Shown here one piece after another: positions 54,531 to 64,000 of a DNA stretch of 64,000 nt. The stretch spans positions 2,976,001 to 3,040,000 of the forward strand of contig NZ_CP062803.1 in assembly GCF_008801925.2 (NCBI RefSeq), given 5' to 3'. The position numbers and the translations under genes were made by a program. A model generated the notes under the pieces. That model worked only from the letters and a program-made list of their open reading frames with translations, was not told the DNA's origin and did no database searches. The first letter of the stretch is position 1. The number at the start of each line of letters is the position of its first letter. This DNA is from Cupriavidus basilensis (GTDB taxonomy: Bacteria > Pseudomonadota > Gammaproteobacteria > Burkholderiales > Burkholderiaceae).

Positions 54531-55729
54531 ATCGCGCCCACCGCTTCCGCCCCTCCCCGCGCGCGCTTCGGCGCGGCGCGCTACTGCTGCTGGTCGCCGG
54601 CACCGCCGCCGCGCTGTGGATGGCACAGCGCCCGGCCGTCGACTACGTCACCGTGCCGGTGGCGCGCGGCGACATCGAGGCCACCGTCAATGCCATCGGC
54701 ACGCTGCAGCCGCGCCGCTATGTGGACGTGGGCGCGCAGGTCTCCGGGCAGATCCTGCGCCTGCACGCGCAGCCCGGCGCGGTGGTCGACAAGGGCAGCC
54801 TGCTGCTGGAGATCGACCCGAGCGTGCAGCGCGCCACGGTGGATGGCGGCCGTGCCGCGCTCGCGGGACTGCGCGCGCAGCTGGCCGACCAGTTGGCGCA
54901 GCACCGGCTGGCGGGCCGGCAACTGGCGCGTCAGAAGGCCATGGCGGCCGACGGTGCCACCCGCGACGAAGACCTGCAGGTTGCCGAGGCCGCCTTCGAT
55001 TCCGCCGCCGCCAAGCTCGACCGGCTGCGCGCGCAGATTGCCGAGACCCAGGCCTCGCAGCGTGCCGAGGAAGCGCGCCTGGGCTATACGCGCGTCTACG
55101 CACCGATGGGCGGCACGGTGGTATCCGTCGAGGCGCGCGAGGGCCAGACCCTCAACGCCACCTACCAGACCCCTAACGTGCTGCGCATTGCCGACCTCTC
55201 CGGCATGACGGTATGGACCGAGGTGTCCGAGGCCGACATCGCGCGCGTGCGGCCCGGCATGCCGGTGTACTTCACCACGCTGGGCAGCAACGACCAAGGC
55301 TCGCCGCGCCGCTGGACCGGCACCGTGCGCCAGGTGCTGCCGGCCCCGCCCAAGACGGCCAGCGCGGCAGCCAGCGGCGACGGCAATGCCCCCGCCGCGG
55401 CCACCAAGGCAGTGGTCTACACCGTGCTGTTTGATGTCGACAACGCGGACGGCGCGCTGATGCCGCAGATGACGGCGCAGGTGTCCTTCGTTGCCGCGCA
55501 CGCGCGCAACGTTGTCACCGTGCCGCTGGCGGCGCTGACCGCCAGCGCCGACGCGCCCGGCATCTTTGCGGCGCGCGTGCTCGATGCGAACGGCACGCCG
55601 CAGGCGCGCCGCGTGCACGTCGGCGTGCGCAGCCGCCATCTGGCCGAAGTGCGCGAGGGCCTGCGCGACGGCGACCGGCTGGTCACCGGCGAGCACGTTC
55701 GCGACGGCGTGCGGTGGCTGAAATGGTGA
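54527..55729 (+). CDS. macA: MacA-like periplasmic adaptor (membrane fusion protein)
   Basis: A 400-residue membrane fusion protein. An N-terminal membrane anchor (residues about 14-32, [17 protein letters not shown]) is followed by the barrel/lipoyl start [38 protein letters not shown], a helical hairpin (residues about 100-175) and the beta domain [16 protein letters not shown] 54527 with GGAGA upstream is preferred; an ATG at 54509 lacks a ribosome site. It overlaps the macB start (ATGGTGA). The Pro/Ala-rich insert at about 280-300 is unusual. It links MacB to an outer-membrane channel, probably TolC-like. Confidence 0.92.
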   Translation: MNRAHRFRPSPRALRRGALLLLVAGTAAALWMAQRPAVDYVTVPVARGDIEATVNAIGTLQPRRYVDVGAQVSGQILRLHAQPGAVVDKGSLLLEIDPSVQRATVDGGRAALAGLRAQLADQLAQHRLAGRQLARQKAMAADGATRDEDLQVAEAAFDSAAAKLDRLRAQIAETQASQRAEEARLGYTRVYAPMGGTVVSVEAREGQTLNATYQTPNVLRIADLSGMTVWTEVSEADIARVRPGMPVYFTTLGSNDQGSPRRWTGTVRQVLPAPPKTASAAASGDGNAPAAATKAVVYTVLFDVDNADGALMPQMTAQVSFVAAHARNVVTVPLAALTASADAPGIFAARVLDANGTPQARRVHVGVRSRHLAEVREGLRDGDRLVTGEHVRDGVRWLKW

Positions 55730-57771
55730 GCACCGCCAACGTCGACAGCAGTGCAACCGGCACAAACGGGCAGCCGCTGATTTCGCTGCGCGGCATACGC
55801 AAGCGCTACGGCGGCGCCGGCAAAGGCAGCGCCGCGCACGGCAACCAGCCGCCCGCAGTCGAGGTGCTGCACGGCATCGACCTGGACATCCATGCCGGCG
55901 AGTTTGTGGCCATCGTCGGTGCTTCCGGCTCGGGCAAGTCCACGCTGATGCATCTGCTGGGCTGCCTGGACCGGCCCAGCGCCGGCACCTATCACTTCAA
56001 CGGGCACAATGTGGCCAGCCTGGATGCCGATGCGCTCGCCTGGCTGCGGCGCGAGGCATTCGGCTTCGTGTTCCAGGGATACCATCTGGTCGCCACCGAC
56101 TCCGCCAGCGAGAACGTGCAGGTGCCGGCCATCTACGCCGGGCTGCCCGAGGCTGAACGCGCCGCGCGCGCGGCCGCGCTGCTCACGCGCCTGGGCATGG
56201 CGGACAAGCTTCACCATCGCCCCAGCCAGTTGTCCGGCGGCCAGCAGCAGCGCGTGTCGATCGCGCGCGCGCTGATGAACGGCGGGCGCATCATCCTGGC
56301 CGACGAGCCCACCGGTGCGCTCGACAGCAAGAGCGGCGCAGAGGTCATGGCGCTGCTGCGCGAACTGGCCGCTGCCGGACACACGGTGATCCTCATTACC
56401 CACGACCGCGGCGTGGCGGCGCAGGCCAGGCGCGTGATCGAGATCCGCGATGGCTGCATCGTCGCCGACAACGCGGGCGATGCCGCCCAAGTGACTGCTC
56501 GCAGCGACACAGCCGTCCTGCCGGCATTGCCCACATTGCAAATACCAGGCAGGGCACGCGCCGATGGCGGGGCCACGCTGCTGGCCGACATCCGCGAGGC
56601 CGCGCGCACCGCCTGGCGCGGCATGCGGCTGAACCGCGTGCGCACCGGGCTGACGCTGCTTGGCATCATCATTGGCGTGGCATCGGTGATCGTGATGCTG
56701 GCCGTGGGCGAAGGCGCGCGCCAGCGCGTGATGGCGCAGATGGGCACGCTGGGCACCACCATCATGTACCTGGGCAGCCGCCCTCCCCCCACCGGCGGCC
56801 CCGCCGGCCAGCTAACGCCGGAGGACCTGGAGGCCATTGCCGCGCTGCCCTCGATCCATAGCGTGATGCCGGTGATCGGCGACCCCATTACCGTGCGCCG
56901 CGGCAACGCTGACCGCCAGCTCTATGTGTTCGCCGCCAGCGCGGAGATGCCAGCCGTGCATCACTGGCAGGTGGCGCAAGGCCGCTACTACACCGCGGCC
57001 GAGGACCGCGACCTGGCGCCGCTGGTGGTGCTGGGCCACAAGGCGCGCGAGCACTTCTTCGCCGGCATGGCAAATCCGCTCGGCCAGCAGTTGCTGATCG
57101 GCAATTCGCCGTTCGAGGTCATCGGCGTGATGGCCGAGCGCGGCGCCGACTCCGGCGCGCAAGACTATGACAACATGGTCTTCATTCCCTACCAGGCAGG
57201 CCGCGCCCGCGTCTACCAGGCGCAGACGCAGCCCGACTATGTCGTGGTGGAAGCCGCCTCGTCGGCGCAGGTGCATGCCGCCGAAGCGGCCATGCATGCA
57301 CTGCTGCTGGCCCGGCACGGCGGGCGCGAGGACTTTTCCATCGGCAATGCCGCCGCGCGCCTGCAGGCCGAGGTAGCCACGCGCCGCAGCATGTCGATGA
57401 TGCTGGGGCTGATCGCGGCGGTATCGCTGCTGGTGGGCGGCATCGGCGTAATGAACGTGATGCTGATGACGGTACGCGAGCGCACCCGCGAGATCGGCAT
57501 CCGCATGGCCACCGGCGCGCGCCAGCGCGATATCCTGCGGCAATTCCTGACCGAGGCCACCATGGTCACCGTGCTGGGCGGCGCGGCGGGCCTCGCCGCC
57601 GGCCTGCTGGTGGGGGCGGCGCTGATCGCGGCGGGGGTGCCGACGGTGTTTTCCGTGTCGGCCATGGCGGGCGCTTTCGGCTGCGCGGTGGCAACCGGGC
57701 TGGTGTTCGGCTACATGCCGGCACGCACCGCGGCGCGGCTGGATCCGGTGGTGGCGCTGGCGGGCGAATAG
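55723..57771 (+). CDS. macB: MacB-type ABC transporter, fused ATPase and permease
   Basis: A 682-residue protein. The N-terminal ATPase has Walker A GASGSGKS (66-73), signature [15 protein letters not shown] and Walker [11 protein letters not shown]; the first membrane segment is at about 305-325 ([18 protein letters not shown]), a large periplasmic domain follows, and three C-terminal helices end in [19 protein letters not shown]. This is the MacB fold, driving export of macrolides, peptides or siderophores. Position behind a Fur-like site hints at a siderophore-like cargo, as with PvdRT in pseudomonads, but this is inference. Confidence 0.94.
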   Translation: MVSTANVDSSATGTNGQPLISLRGIRKRYGGAGKGSAAHGNQPPAVEVLHGIDLDIHAGEFVAIVGASGSGKSTLMHLLGCLDRPSAGTYHFNGHNVASLDADALAWLRREAFGFVFQGYHLVATDSASENVQVPAIYAGLPEAERAARAAALLTRLGMADKLHHRPSQLSGGQQQRVSIARALMNGGRIILADEPTGALDSKSGAEVMALLRELAAAGHTVILITHDRGVAAQARRVIEIRDGCIVADNAGDAAQVTARSDTAVLPALPTLQIPGRARADGGATLLADIREAARTAWRGMRLNRVRTGLTLLGIIIGVASVIVMLAVGEGARQRVMAQMGTLGTTIMYLGSRPPPTGGPAGQLTPEDLEAIAALPSIHSVMPVIGDPITVRRGNADRQLYVFAASAEMPAVHHWQVAQGRYYTAAEDRDLAPLVVLGHKAREHFFAGMANPLGQQLLIGNSPFEVIGVMAERGADSGAQDYDNMVFIPYQAGRARVYQAQTQPDYVVVEAASSAQVHAAEAAMHALLLARHGGREDFSIGNAAARLQAEVATRRSMSMMLGLIAAVSLLVGGIGVMNVMLMTVRERTREIGIRMATGARQRDILRQFLTEATMVTVLGGAAGLAAGLLVGAALIAAGVPTVFSVSAMAGAFGCAVATGLVFGYMPARTAARLDPVVALAGE

Positions 57772-57888
57772 CGGTAGCGAGCGGCCCGGGGGAGAGTATG
57801 ATGCCGGGCACGGCGCAAGGTGTCCGGTGTACCTGGAGACTAGGCGCCGGCCGCCCACGTCACCTCCACCGTCCCGCAAGCGCGAGCA

Positions 57889-58188
57889 GTGCCCATGCCA
57901 TTTCCAATGTACGTCCGCGTCGCGCCAGCGAAGAAAAAGCCGCAGCAGAGCCGCCTCATGCGCGCTGCTGCAGCATTGGCCGCTTTGGGCCTGTGCGGCG
58001 CCATGGCCGCTTGCAGCGTGGTTGGCGCCACCGTGGCGGTGGGCAGTGCTGCGGTCTCTACCGTGGCCACGGTTGGCTCCGCAGCAGTGAGCGTGGGATC
58101 GACCGTGGTCGAGACGACCTACGACGTGACCAAGGCCGGGGTCAAGGCCGTGGCCGGCAGCGGCGACGACGCCGTGCCGGCGCACTGA
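57889..58188 (+). CDS. Small low-complexity lipoprotein
   Basis: A 99-residue protein with a signal segment and lipobox (ALGLCGAMAAC, Cys about residue 42), then a mature part made almost only of Val, Ala, Ser, Gly and Thr with the near-repeat GATVAVGSAAVSTVATVGSAAVSVG and a VETTYDVTKAGVKAV helix. The start is uncertain: ATG 57889, 57895, 57907 or 57958, of which the last gives a normal-length signal peptide. Function unknown; likely anchored in the outer membrane. Confidence 0.65.
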   Translation: MPMPFPMYVRVAPAKKKPQQSRLMRAAAALAALGLCGAMAACSVVGATVAVGSAAVSTVATVGSAAVSVGSTVVETTYDVTKAGVKAVAGSGDDAVPAH

Positions 58189-58217
58189 GCGCTCGGGCGC
58201 CTTGGCTCCCTGATGCT

Positions 58218-59423
58218 TTAGCCCTGCAGGCCGCGCAGCAAGTCCGCCTTCAGGTCTGCTACCGATTCGAGGCCGACAGCCAGGCGGATCAGCCCTTCGC
58301 CGATGCCGGCGGCCGCCTTGGCTTCCGGGCTGACGCGTCCATGCGTGGTTGTGTAGGGATGGGTCACGGTGGTGCGCGTGTCGCCCAGGTTGCCGGTGAT
58401 CGAGCACACGCGTGTGTTGTCGATCACGCGCCAGGCATTGGCGCGCTGCTGCTCCGGTGACTCCCCCTTGAGTTCGAACGACACGATGGCGCCGCCGCCG
58501 CTTTGCTGGCGCTGGGCCACCTCGTACTGCGGGTGGGACTTCAGCGCCGGGTGATATACGCGCGCAACCGCCGGATGCGACTCCAGGAACTCGGCCAGTG
58601 CCAGCGCGCTCTGGCTGTGGCGCTCCATGCGGATCGCCAGCGTTTCCATGCCCTTGAGCAGCACCCAGGCGTTGAATGCCGACAGCGTCGGCCCGGCCGT
58701 GCGCACGAAGGGGAACACCTTGCCCATGATGAAATCGTGCGAGCCCAGCACCGCGCCGCCCAGCACGCGGCCCTGCCCGTCGATATGCTTGGTGGCCGAG
58801 TGGACCACGATGTCGGCGCCGAATTTCATCGGCTGCTGCAACGCTGGCGAGCAGAAGCAGTTATCCACCACCAGCAGCGCGCCAGCGTTGTGGGCAATGT
58901 CCGCCACCGCGGCGATGTCGGCCACTTCGGTGAGCGGGTTGGACGGCGTTTCCAGGAAGAACAGCTTGGTGTTCGGCTTGACCGCCGCGCGCCAGGCCGC
59001 CAGGTCGGTGCCATCGACAAAGGTGGTTTCCACGCCGAATTTGGCGAAGATGTTGGAGAACAGCGTCATGGTGGAGCCGAAGATGGCGCGCGAGCTGACC
59101 AGGTGATCGCCCGCTTGCATCGACGACATGACGATCGACATGATCGCGCTCATCCCGGATGCGGTTGCCATGCACGCCTCGGCGCCTTCCAGGGCGGCCA
59201 GGCGGCTCTGGAACATCGCCACCGTGGGGTTGGTGAAGCGCGAGTAGGTGAAGCCCGACTCCGAATTGGCGAAGCGCTCCGCGGCCTCGGCAGCGCTGTT
59301 GAAGCAGAAGCTGGAGGTCAGGTACATCGCCTCCGAGTGCTCCATGAACTCGCTGCGCATGGTGCCGGCGCGCACGCCAAGCGTATCGATGCCGAGGGAG
59401 TCGAGGGGAAGCGGTTCGTTCAT
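58218..59423 (-). CDS. metZ: O-succinylhomoserine sulfhydrylase
   Basis: A 401-residue PLP enzyme that makes homocysteine from O-succinylhomoserine and sulfide. The PLP-binding Lys212 is in HSATKHIDGQGRVLGG; the Cys/Met-metabolism motif SRFTNPTVAMFQSRLAALEGAE is near residue 61. MetZ usually lies downstream of purF in pseudomonads and Betaproteobacteria, as here. About 424 bases separate it from purF, including a terminator hairpin 90 bases before the start, which may act in its leader. Confidence 0.94.
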   Translation of the reverse strand: MNEPLPLDSLGIDTLGVRAGTMRSEFMEHSEAMYLTSSFCFNSAAEAAERFANSESGFTYSRFTNPTVAMFQSRLAALEGAEACMATASGMSAIMSIVMSSMQAGDHLVSSRAIFGSTMTLFSNIFAKFGVETTFVDGTDLAAWRAAVKPNTKLFFLETPSNPLTEVADIAAVADIAHNAGALLVVDNCFCSPALQQPMKFGADIVVHSATKHIDGQGRVLGGAVLGSHDFIMGKVFPFVRTAGPTLSAFNAWVLLKGMETLAIRMERHSQSALALAEFLESHPAVARVYHPALKSHPQYEVAQRQQSGGGAIVSFELKGESPEQQRANAWRVIDNTRVCSITGNLGDTRTTVTHPYTTTHGRVSPEAKAAAGIGEGLIRLAVGLESVADLKADLLRGLQG

Positions 59424-59847
59424 GATGGGGAGGCGGTGGTACCCGCGCGGTTATCCGTGTAAGTGGTGGTAGCCTGGCTGCCCCGGTTGCGCGCCGGCGG
59501 CAGCAATAAAAAAGCCCGTGCGATCTTTGGCCGGGGGCCGAATCGACGGGCTGCTTGTGTTCGTTGGGATAGGCCCCGCGCTGCGGCGGGAATCCGGCTT
59601 GCCAATGTGCCTGTGGGGCGCACAACCGGGAAGCCGGCGTTCCGCTTTAGCTGTTTCGGGCATTTCCCTGTGACGGGCAATTTCCTGTTCCGCGAGCAAT
59701 GATCAACAACAACGATCAACCTATCGCTCCGGCAGTACCCGCGTCCGCAAGCTGACAATCAAATCGACGCCCGGCAATGTTACGGCCGGGCCTCGCTTCT
59801 CGTCAACTCCACGCCGGTCATCACGGCGATTGCGCGCGGGCGCCGTC
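59424..59847. other. Leader/spacer between purF and metZ
   Basis: On the minus strand this region runs from the purF stop to metZ. It contains a hairpin (CCCGGC and GCCGGG arms, 59769-59791) soon after purF, then about 200 bases with no clear signal, then a full terminator hairpin at 59511-59552. No gene is visible. Confidence 0.55.
59511..59552 (-). terminator. Terminator-like hairpin in the metZ leader
   Basis: On the minus strand AGCCCGT and ACGGGCT arms (with inner GAT/ATC pairing) enclose a 20-base GC-rich loop and are followed by TTTTTT. It lies about 88 bases upstream of metZ and about 300 bases after purF. It may end purF read-through or attenuate metZ. Confidence 0.65.
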
Positions 59848-61383
59848 TTACTCGTTGCCGCCGGAGCGTTGCAAGTGCAGTTGCGAGCGCTCGCCATCGC
59901 CAAGGCCGCCGGTGCCATCGCGATCGGCCTGGCTGCGCGCAGTTTCCAGGCGCTCCAGGTAGGCTTCGTCGATATCCCCTGTGACGTAACGGCCATCGAA
60001 GCACGAGGCATCGAAGTCGTTCAGCTTGGGGTTGATGTCGCGCACGGCCTGCTTCATGGCTTCGACGTCCTGGTAGACCAGCTTGTCGGCGCCGATGATA
60101 CGGGCGATTTCTTCATCCGTGCGGCCGTAGGCAACCAGTTCGCTGCGGGTGGGCATATCAATGCCGTACACGTTGGGGAACTTCACCGGCGGCGCGGCCG
60201 AGGCAAAGATCACCTTGTTGGCGCCAGCTTCGCGCGCCATCTGCACGATCTCGAAAGACGTGGTGCCGCGCACGATGGAATCGTCCACGATCAGCACGTT
60301 CTTGCCCTTGAACTCCACGCCCATGGCGTTGAGCTTCTGGCGCACCGACTTCTTGCGTACCGCCTGGCCGGGCATGATGAAGGTGCGGCCGATATAACGG
60401 TTCTTGAAGAAGCCCTCGCGGTAGTTCACGCCCAGCTTGTTGGCCACCTGCATCGCGGCCGGACGGCTGGAGTCGGGAATCGGCATCACCACGTCGATGT
60501 CACCTGCTGAGACTTCGCGGCGGATCTTCTCGGCCAGGTAGTCGCCCATGCGCAGGCGCGCGTCGTAGACGGGCACGCCATCGATGCACGAATCCGGGCG
60601 GGCCAGGTAGACGTACTCGAAGATGCAAGGTGTGAGCACCGGATTATCGGCGCATTGCTGGGTGTAGAGCTTGCCGTCGAGGTCGATGAAGATGGCCTCG
60701 CCAGGCGCCACGTCGCGCTCGAGCTTGTAGCCGATGCCTTCGAGCGCCACCGACTCCGACGCCACCATCCACTCCTTGCCGGTCGGCGTTTCCACGCTGC
60801 CCAGGCACAACGGACGGATACCGAACGGATCGCGCACGGCCAGCATGCCGTAGCCAGCGATCTGCGCGGCGATGGCGTACGAGCCACGCACGCGGCGGTG
60901 CATGCCGGCCACGGCCTTGAAGATCGTGGGCGGATCCAGCGCCAGGCCGCTGCTGGCGCGCTGCAGCTCGTCCGCCAGCACATTGAGCAGCACTTCGGTG
61001 TCGGAGTGCGTGTTGATGTGGCGGCGGTCGCGGCTGAACAGCTCCTCGTGCAACTGTTTCCAGTTGGTCAGGTTGCCGTTGTGGGCCAGGATCACGCCGT
61101 AGGGCGCATTGACGTAGAACGGTTGGGCTTCTTCCTCGCTCGAGGCCGAACCGGCGGTGGGGTAACGCACCTGGCCGATGCCGGCGGCACCCGGCAGGCC
61201 GCGCATATTGCGCGTGCGAAACACGTCGCGCACCAGGCCGTTGGCCTTGTGCATGTGGAAGGTGCTGCCGTTTGCGGTAGCGATGCCGGCTGCATCCTGT
61301 CCGCGGTGTTGCAACAGCAGCAGGCTGTCGTAAATCAATTGGTTAACGGGCGTGGATGAAACCACACCGACGATACCGCACAT
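59848..61383 (-). CDS. purF: Amidophosphoribosyltransferase
   Basis: A 511-residue enzyme for the first step of purine synthesis. Cys2 (MCGIVGVV) is the Ntn nucleophile of the glutaminase domain; HRGQDAAGIATANG follows. The phosphoribosyl domain carries the PRPP motif VLIVDDSIVRGTTS and SAAPPVKFPNVYGIDMPTR. It lies 98 bases downstream of cvpA, the classic cvpA-purF pair. Confidence 0.97.
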   Translation of the reverse strand: MCGIVGVVSSTPVNQLIYDSLLLLQHRGQDAAGIATANGSTFHMHKANGLVRDVFRTRNMRGLPGAAGIGQVRYPTAGSASSEEEAQPFYVNAPYGVILAHNGNLTNWKQLHEELFSRDRRHINTHSDTEVLLNVLADELQRASSGLALDPPTIFKAVAGMHRRVRGSYAIAAQIAGYGMLAVRDPFGIRPLCLGSVETPTGKEWMVASESVALEGIGYKLERDVAPGEAIFIDLDGKLYTQQCADNPVLTPCIFEYVYLARPDSCIDGVPVYDARLRMGDYLAEKIRREVSAGDIDVVMPIPDSSRPAAMQVANKLGVNYREGFFKNRYIGRTFIMPGQAVRKKSVRQKLNAMGVEFKGKNVLIVDDSIVRGTTSFEIVQMAREAGANKVIFASAAPPVKFPNVYGIDMPTRSELVAYGRTDEEIARIIGADKLVYQDVEAMKQAVRDINPKLNDFDASCFDGRYVTGDIDEAYLERLETARSQADRDGTGGLGDGERSQLHLQRSGGNE

Positions 61384-61481
61384 GCCAAGCTCCCAGGAAA
61401 GGCGTTTGAATCAGGGGGCGGCCCCGCCCTTCAGGGAGGAGCCCGCGTACTACCAGCCGGGCGGGTCTGCCCGGCTTCATG

Positions 61482-61979
61482 TCATGTCTTGACGTATTTG
61501 GCGACTTCGGGGGGCAACCAGGGCCGCAGCGACTCCATCGCCTGCATCACGTAGGGCCGGGACAGCGCATCGCGCCAAAATGCTTCCTCAGGCAGCTTGG
61601 TGAACCCGGCCACGGTCACCACGAACATCACGACCAACGCGCCGCGCAGCAGCCCGAACACCAGCCCAAGGCCACGGTCGGCGGGCTTGAGCCCGGTGCT
61701 CTCCAGCAACTGGCCCAGCACCGTGCCGGCCAGTGCCGCGGCGATCACGGTGCCGATGAAGACCACCGCGAAGCCCAGTGCGCTGCGCGCCAACTGCCCG
61801 CCGGGCACCGATTCGGGGATCCAGCCAGCCGCTGTGCCCGCGAAGTGGTAGGCCACCAGGAACGCCACCACCCAGCCGATCAGCGATAACACTTCCCGCA
61901 CCAGCCCGCGCAGCACGCCGATCAGGCCCGAGGCGATAAGGATGAAAACAACGCTGTAATCGAATAAAGTCGGCTGCAT
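61482..61979 (-). CDS. cvpA: CvpA family inner-membrane protein
   Basis: A 165-residue membrane protein with four predicted helices, starting MQPTLFDYSVVFILIASGLIGVLRGLVREVLSLIGW, the CvpA signature. CvpA is needed for colicin V export and affects membrane homeostasis in E. coli. ATG 61979 is chosen over an upstream codon at 62033. It precedes purF as in enterobacteria and follows the SPOR-domain gene. Confidence 0.93.
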   Translation of the reverse strand: MQPTLFDYSVVFILIASGLIGVLRGLVREVLSLIGWVVAFLVAYHFAGTAAGWIPESVPGGQLARSALGFAVVFIGTVIAAALAGTVLGQLLESTGLKPADRGLGLVFGLLRGALVVMFVVTVAGFTKLPEEAFWRDALSRPYVMQAMESLRPWLPPEVAKYVKT

Positions 61980-62057
61980 GCGTAATACGGTGTCCCGGTG
62001 CGGCGGCTGGGTAATGAGGATAGTGGGGCTCATGGGGCAACCAGCCCGCGCCGGGCT

Positions 62058-62801
62058 TTACTGTTCGATCACTTTGGCGGTCAGGCCTGCGGCGCGCACC
62101 CGCTTCTCGGCGGCGTCAGCCGCGTCGCGATCCGAAAAAGGACCGGCACGCAGCAGCACACGCTCGCCGTCGGCCAACACCTTCTTCTCGATATAAGCGG
62201 GCACCTTGCCTGCCTTGAGCTTGCTCAGCCAGAGCTTGGCCTTCTCCTCCGAGGAGAACGCGCCGATCAGCACCAGAAACTTGCCGCTGCCCGGCTTGGC
62301 TGCTGGGGTGGCCGGCTTGTCGGCGATTTTCTCGGCAGGCGCTGCCGCAGTCGCTGCGACGGTGGCCGCAGCGGCCGGCTTGGCCGCCGCCGAATCGGCA
62401 ACCAGTTCCTCGCCGGCATCGAGCGCCTGGCTATCGAGCTTGGATTGCGGAGCGGGCGGCAACGGATCCGCCTTGCGGGCATCAGGCTTCACCTTGCCCG
62501 CGGCGCCCCCCGGGCCACCATCGATCTTGACCGCGATATTGTCGACGACCGGCCTTGGCTGGGTCTCGAAGACGATCGGCAGCACGATGACGGCAGCGGC
62601 CATCAGCACCACCGCGCCGATCAGGCGCCGGCGCGCCCGCTGCTTTTGCGGAAACTCCGGGTCGAGCGTGTCATCCGCGTACTCTTCGGCCAGGCGCCGC
62701 GACGAAGCGATGCCTGCACCCGGGTCCGAACGCGAGCGGCGCCCACGCTCCGGTGCCGGGGCGTTGCCCTTGCGGGAAGAAAACAGCGAAAGCAGGCCCA
62801 T
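62058..62801 (-). CDS. SPOR-domain protein (DedD-like)
   Basis: A 247-residue protein with a cytoplasmic N-terminus, a membrane anchor at about residues 58-78 (LIGAVVLMAAAVIVLPIVF), an Ala/Pro/Lys-rich linker and a C-terminal SPOR domain (KFLVLIGAFSSEEKAKLWLSKLKA, LLRAGPFSDRDAADAAEKRVRAAGL). SPOR domains bind denuded peptidoglycan at the division septum. Its place between folC and cvpA matches dedD in enterobacteria. Confidence 0.92.
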   Translation of the reverse strand: MGLLSLFSSRKGNAPAPERGRRSRSDPGAGIASSRRLAEEYADDTLDPEFPQKQRARRRLIGAVVLMAAAVIVLPIVFETQPRPVVDNIAVKIDGGPGGAAGKVKPDARKADPLPPAPQSKLDSQALDAGEELVADSAAAKPAAAATVAATAAAPAEKIADKPATPAAKPGSGKFLVLIGAFSSEEKAKLWLSKLKAGKVPAYIEKKVLADGERVLLRAGPFSDRDAADAAEKRVRAAGLTAKVIEQ

Positions 62802-62911
62802 AGATTGGTTCGGTGCGACGGCCGCAAAACCGGCCGTTGAAATTGTCGCTCAGATTGCGCGGCGATTTGCCCCGGTGTTAGCCCCGGAAAACTGCCCGGC
62901 GGCCGCGCGAC

Positions 62912-64000
62912 TCAATTTGCCCGGGTGGCGCGATATGCCATCACGCCCGCCACGGTGTAGAACGATCCGAAGACCAGAATTCTATCATCCTCGGTCGCTC
63001 TGCCGAGCGCATCCCGGTAAGCCGCCTCCGGGCTGGCAAAGCAGGCTGCCGTGGCATCTGGACCCGGACGGAAACCGCCCTCTTCCAGCTTCTCCAGCAG
63101 GTCCGCCGCGCTGGCCGCGCGCGGCGTCGGCAGGTCGGCCAGGCACCAGTGGTCGACCTTGTCGGCCAGATGGCGCAGCACGCCTGCGATGTCCTTGTCC
63201 TCCATCGCGCCGAACACCGCGTAGGTGTAGCGGAAGAAGCCCATGTTGTCGAGGTTCTGGCCAAGCGTGGCAGCCGCATGCGGGTTATGCGCCACATCCA
63301 GGATCACCGTCGGGCGCCCCGGCATCACTTGGAAGCGTCCCGGCAACTCCACGAAGGCGAGCCCGTTGCGCACTTCCTGCGCACTCACCGGCAGCCGCGA
63401 GCGCATCGCCTGCAGCGCAGCCAGCGCAGCCGAAGCATTGAGCAACTGGTTGGCGCCGCGCAGTGCGGGATAGCCCAGCCCGTTGAGCTTGCGCTCGCGG
63501 CTGCTCCAGTCCCACTGCTGACGCTCCTGCCCCTTGGAAGCCTGCTGGTGGAAGTCCCGGCCCACCAGCCAGAGATCCGCGCCGATCGCCTCGGCATGAT
63601 CGATCACCGACTGCGGCGGCACCGGGTCCGCCACGATGGCCGGCACGCCCGGACGGAAGATGCCCGCCTTCTCGTAGCCGATCTTCTCGCGCGTATCGCC
63701 CAGGTAACTTGTGTGGTCAATGTCCACGCTGGTCACGATGGCGCAATCGGTATCGATCACGTTCACCGCATCCAGCCGGCCGCCCAGCCCCACCTCCAGG
63801 ATCATGGCATCCAAGCCGGCCGCGGCGAAAGCATGGATGATGGCCAGCGTGGTGAACTCGAAATACGTCAGGCTCACCGGATCCGCAAAGCTCGTGCGCG
63901 CCCGCTCCACCGCCTCGAAGTGCGGCAACAGCTGCGCGTCGGTGGCGAACTCGCCATTGATGCGCGCACGCTCGTTGAACGCCATCAGGTGCGGCGACGT
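62912..64000 (-). CDS. folC: Folylpolyglutamate/dihydrofolate synthase, 5' end outside window
   Basis: A leftward Mur-ligase family enzyme of which about 360 residues are visible. The frame reads through to the right edge (TSPHLMAFNERARING), so the start and the ATP-binding P-loop lie beyond the window. Visible motifs include EVGLGGRLDAVN, SVDIDHTSYLGDTREKI and LDVAHNPHAA. It adds dihydropteroate's glutamate or further glutamates to folate. folC-dedD-cvpA-purF is a conserved order. Confidence 0.95.
   Translation of the reverse strand, partial: TSPHLMAFNERARINGEFATDAQLLPHFEAVERARTSFADPVSLTYFEFTTLAIIHAFAAAGLDAMILEVGLGGRLDAVNVIDTDCAIVTSVDIDHTSYLGDTREKIGYEKAGIFRPGVPAIVADPVPPQSVIDHAEAIGADLWLVGRDFHQQASKGQERQQWDWSSRERKLNGLGYPALRGANQLLNASAALAALQAMRSRLPVSAQEVRNGLAFVELPGRFQVMPGRPTVILDVAHNPHAAATLGQNLDNMGFFRYTYAVFGAMEDKDIAGVLRHLADKVDHWCLADLPTPRAASAADLLEKLEEGGFRPGPDATAACFASPEAAYRDALGRATEDDRILVFGSFYTVAGVMAYRATRAN

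Noticed and set aside
54454..55176. A 240-codon plus-strand frame overlapping macA in another phase
   Set aside because: Arg/Gly/Ala-rich shadow frame; the MacA frame has membrane anchor, barrel and hairpin motifs.
59721..60011. A 96-codon minus-strand frame near the purF end
   Set aside because: Overlaps the true purF C-terminus in another frame and lacks any start signal.

Overview
The window is a dense, GC-rich bacterial chromosome segment without insertion sequences, CRISPR arrays, prophage or rRNA genes. Gene order (lepA-lepB-rnc-era-recO, rpoE-rseA-rseB-mucD, rne/rluC/yceF/yceD/rpmF/plsX/fabHDG/acpP/fabF, folC-SPOR-cvpA-purF-metZ), a Bug/TctC-type binding protein and protein sequences typical of Burkholderiales point to a betaproteobacterium of the Ralstonia/Cupriavidus group. 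This taxonomic call is inference from gene content; no search was run.

Region 1 (1-26 kb) is a housekeeping supercluster. Mostly leftward genes give DNA repair and ribosome assembly (recO, era, rnc, lepB, lepA), envelope stress control (mucD-type protease, rseB, rseA, rpoE), and fatty acid/phospholipid synthesis (fabF, acpP, fabG, fabD, fabH, plsX) linked to rpmF and yceD. The yceF-type maf gene, a tetrapyrrole-methylase paralogue, sppA, a Rieske protein, a HAD phosphatase, rluC and the divergent rne complete a block that resembles the enterobacterial rne-to-fabF arrangement. RNase E has a long leader with two adjacent hairpins.

Region 2 (26-43 kb) holds molybdenum cofactor genes (moaA, mobA, moeA), rmuC, a 2-hydroxyacid dehydrogenase, an NhaD-like antiporter, an orphan lutC, pncB, a 7Fe ferredoxin next to a ferredoxin-NADP reductase, tRNA-Asn with its own promoter and terminator, an orphan Bug protein and an EF-G gene away from any str operon.

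Region 3 (43-50 kb) is the most accessory-looking part: a leftward operon encoding a MipA/OmpV outer-membrane protein, a male-sterility-type NAD(P) acyl reductase and an Ntn-hydrolase lipoprotein acylase. It is divergent from an OmpR/EnvZ-type two-component system that ends with a 33-residue hydrophobic peptide.

Region 4 (50-64 kb) carries initiator tRNA-fMet, cspA-rpsU, a LysE exporter, a PaaI thioesterase, a NodIJ-like ABC exporter, and a MacAB-type exporter behind a Fur-box-like site and a short fragment resembling the N-terminus of a FecI sigma factor. It ends with a small lipoprotein, metZ, purF, cvpA, a SPOR-domain protein and the beginning of folC cut by the right edge.
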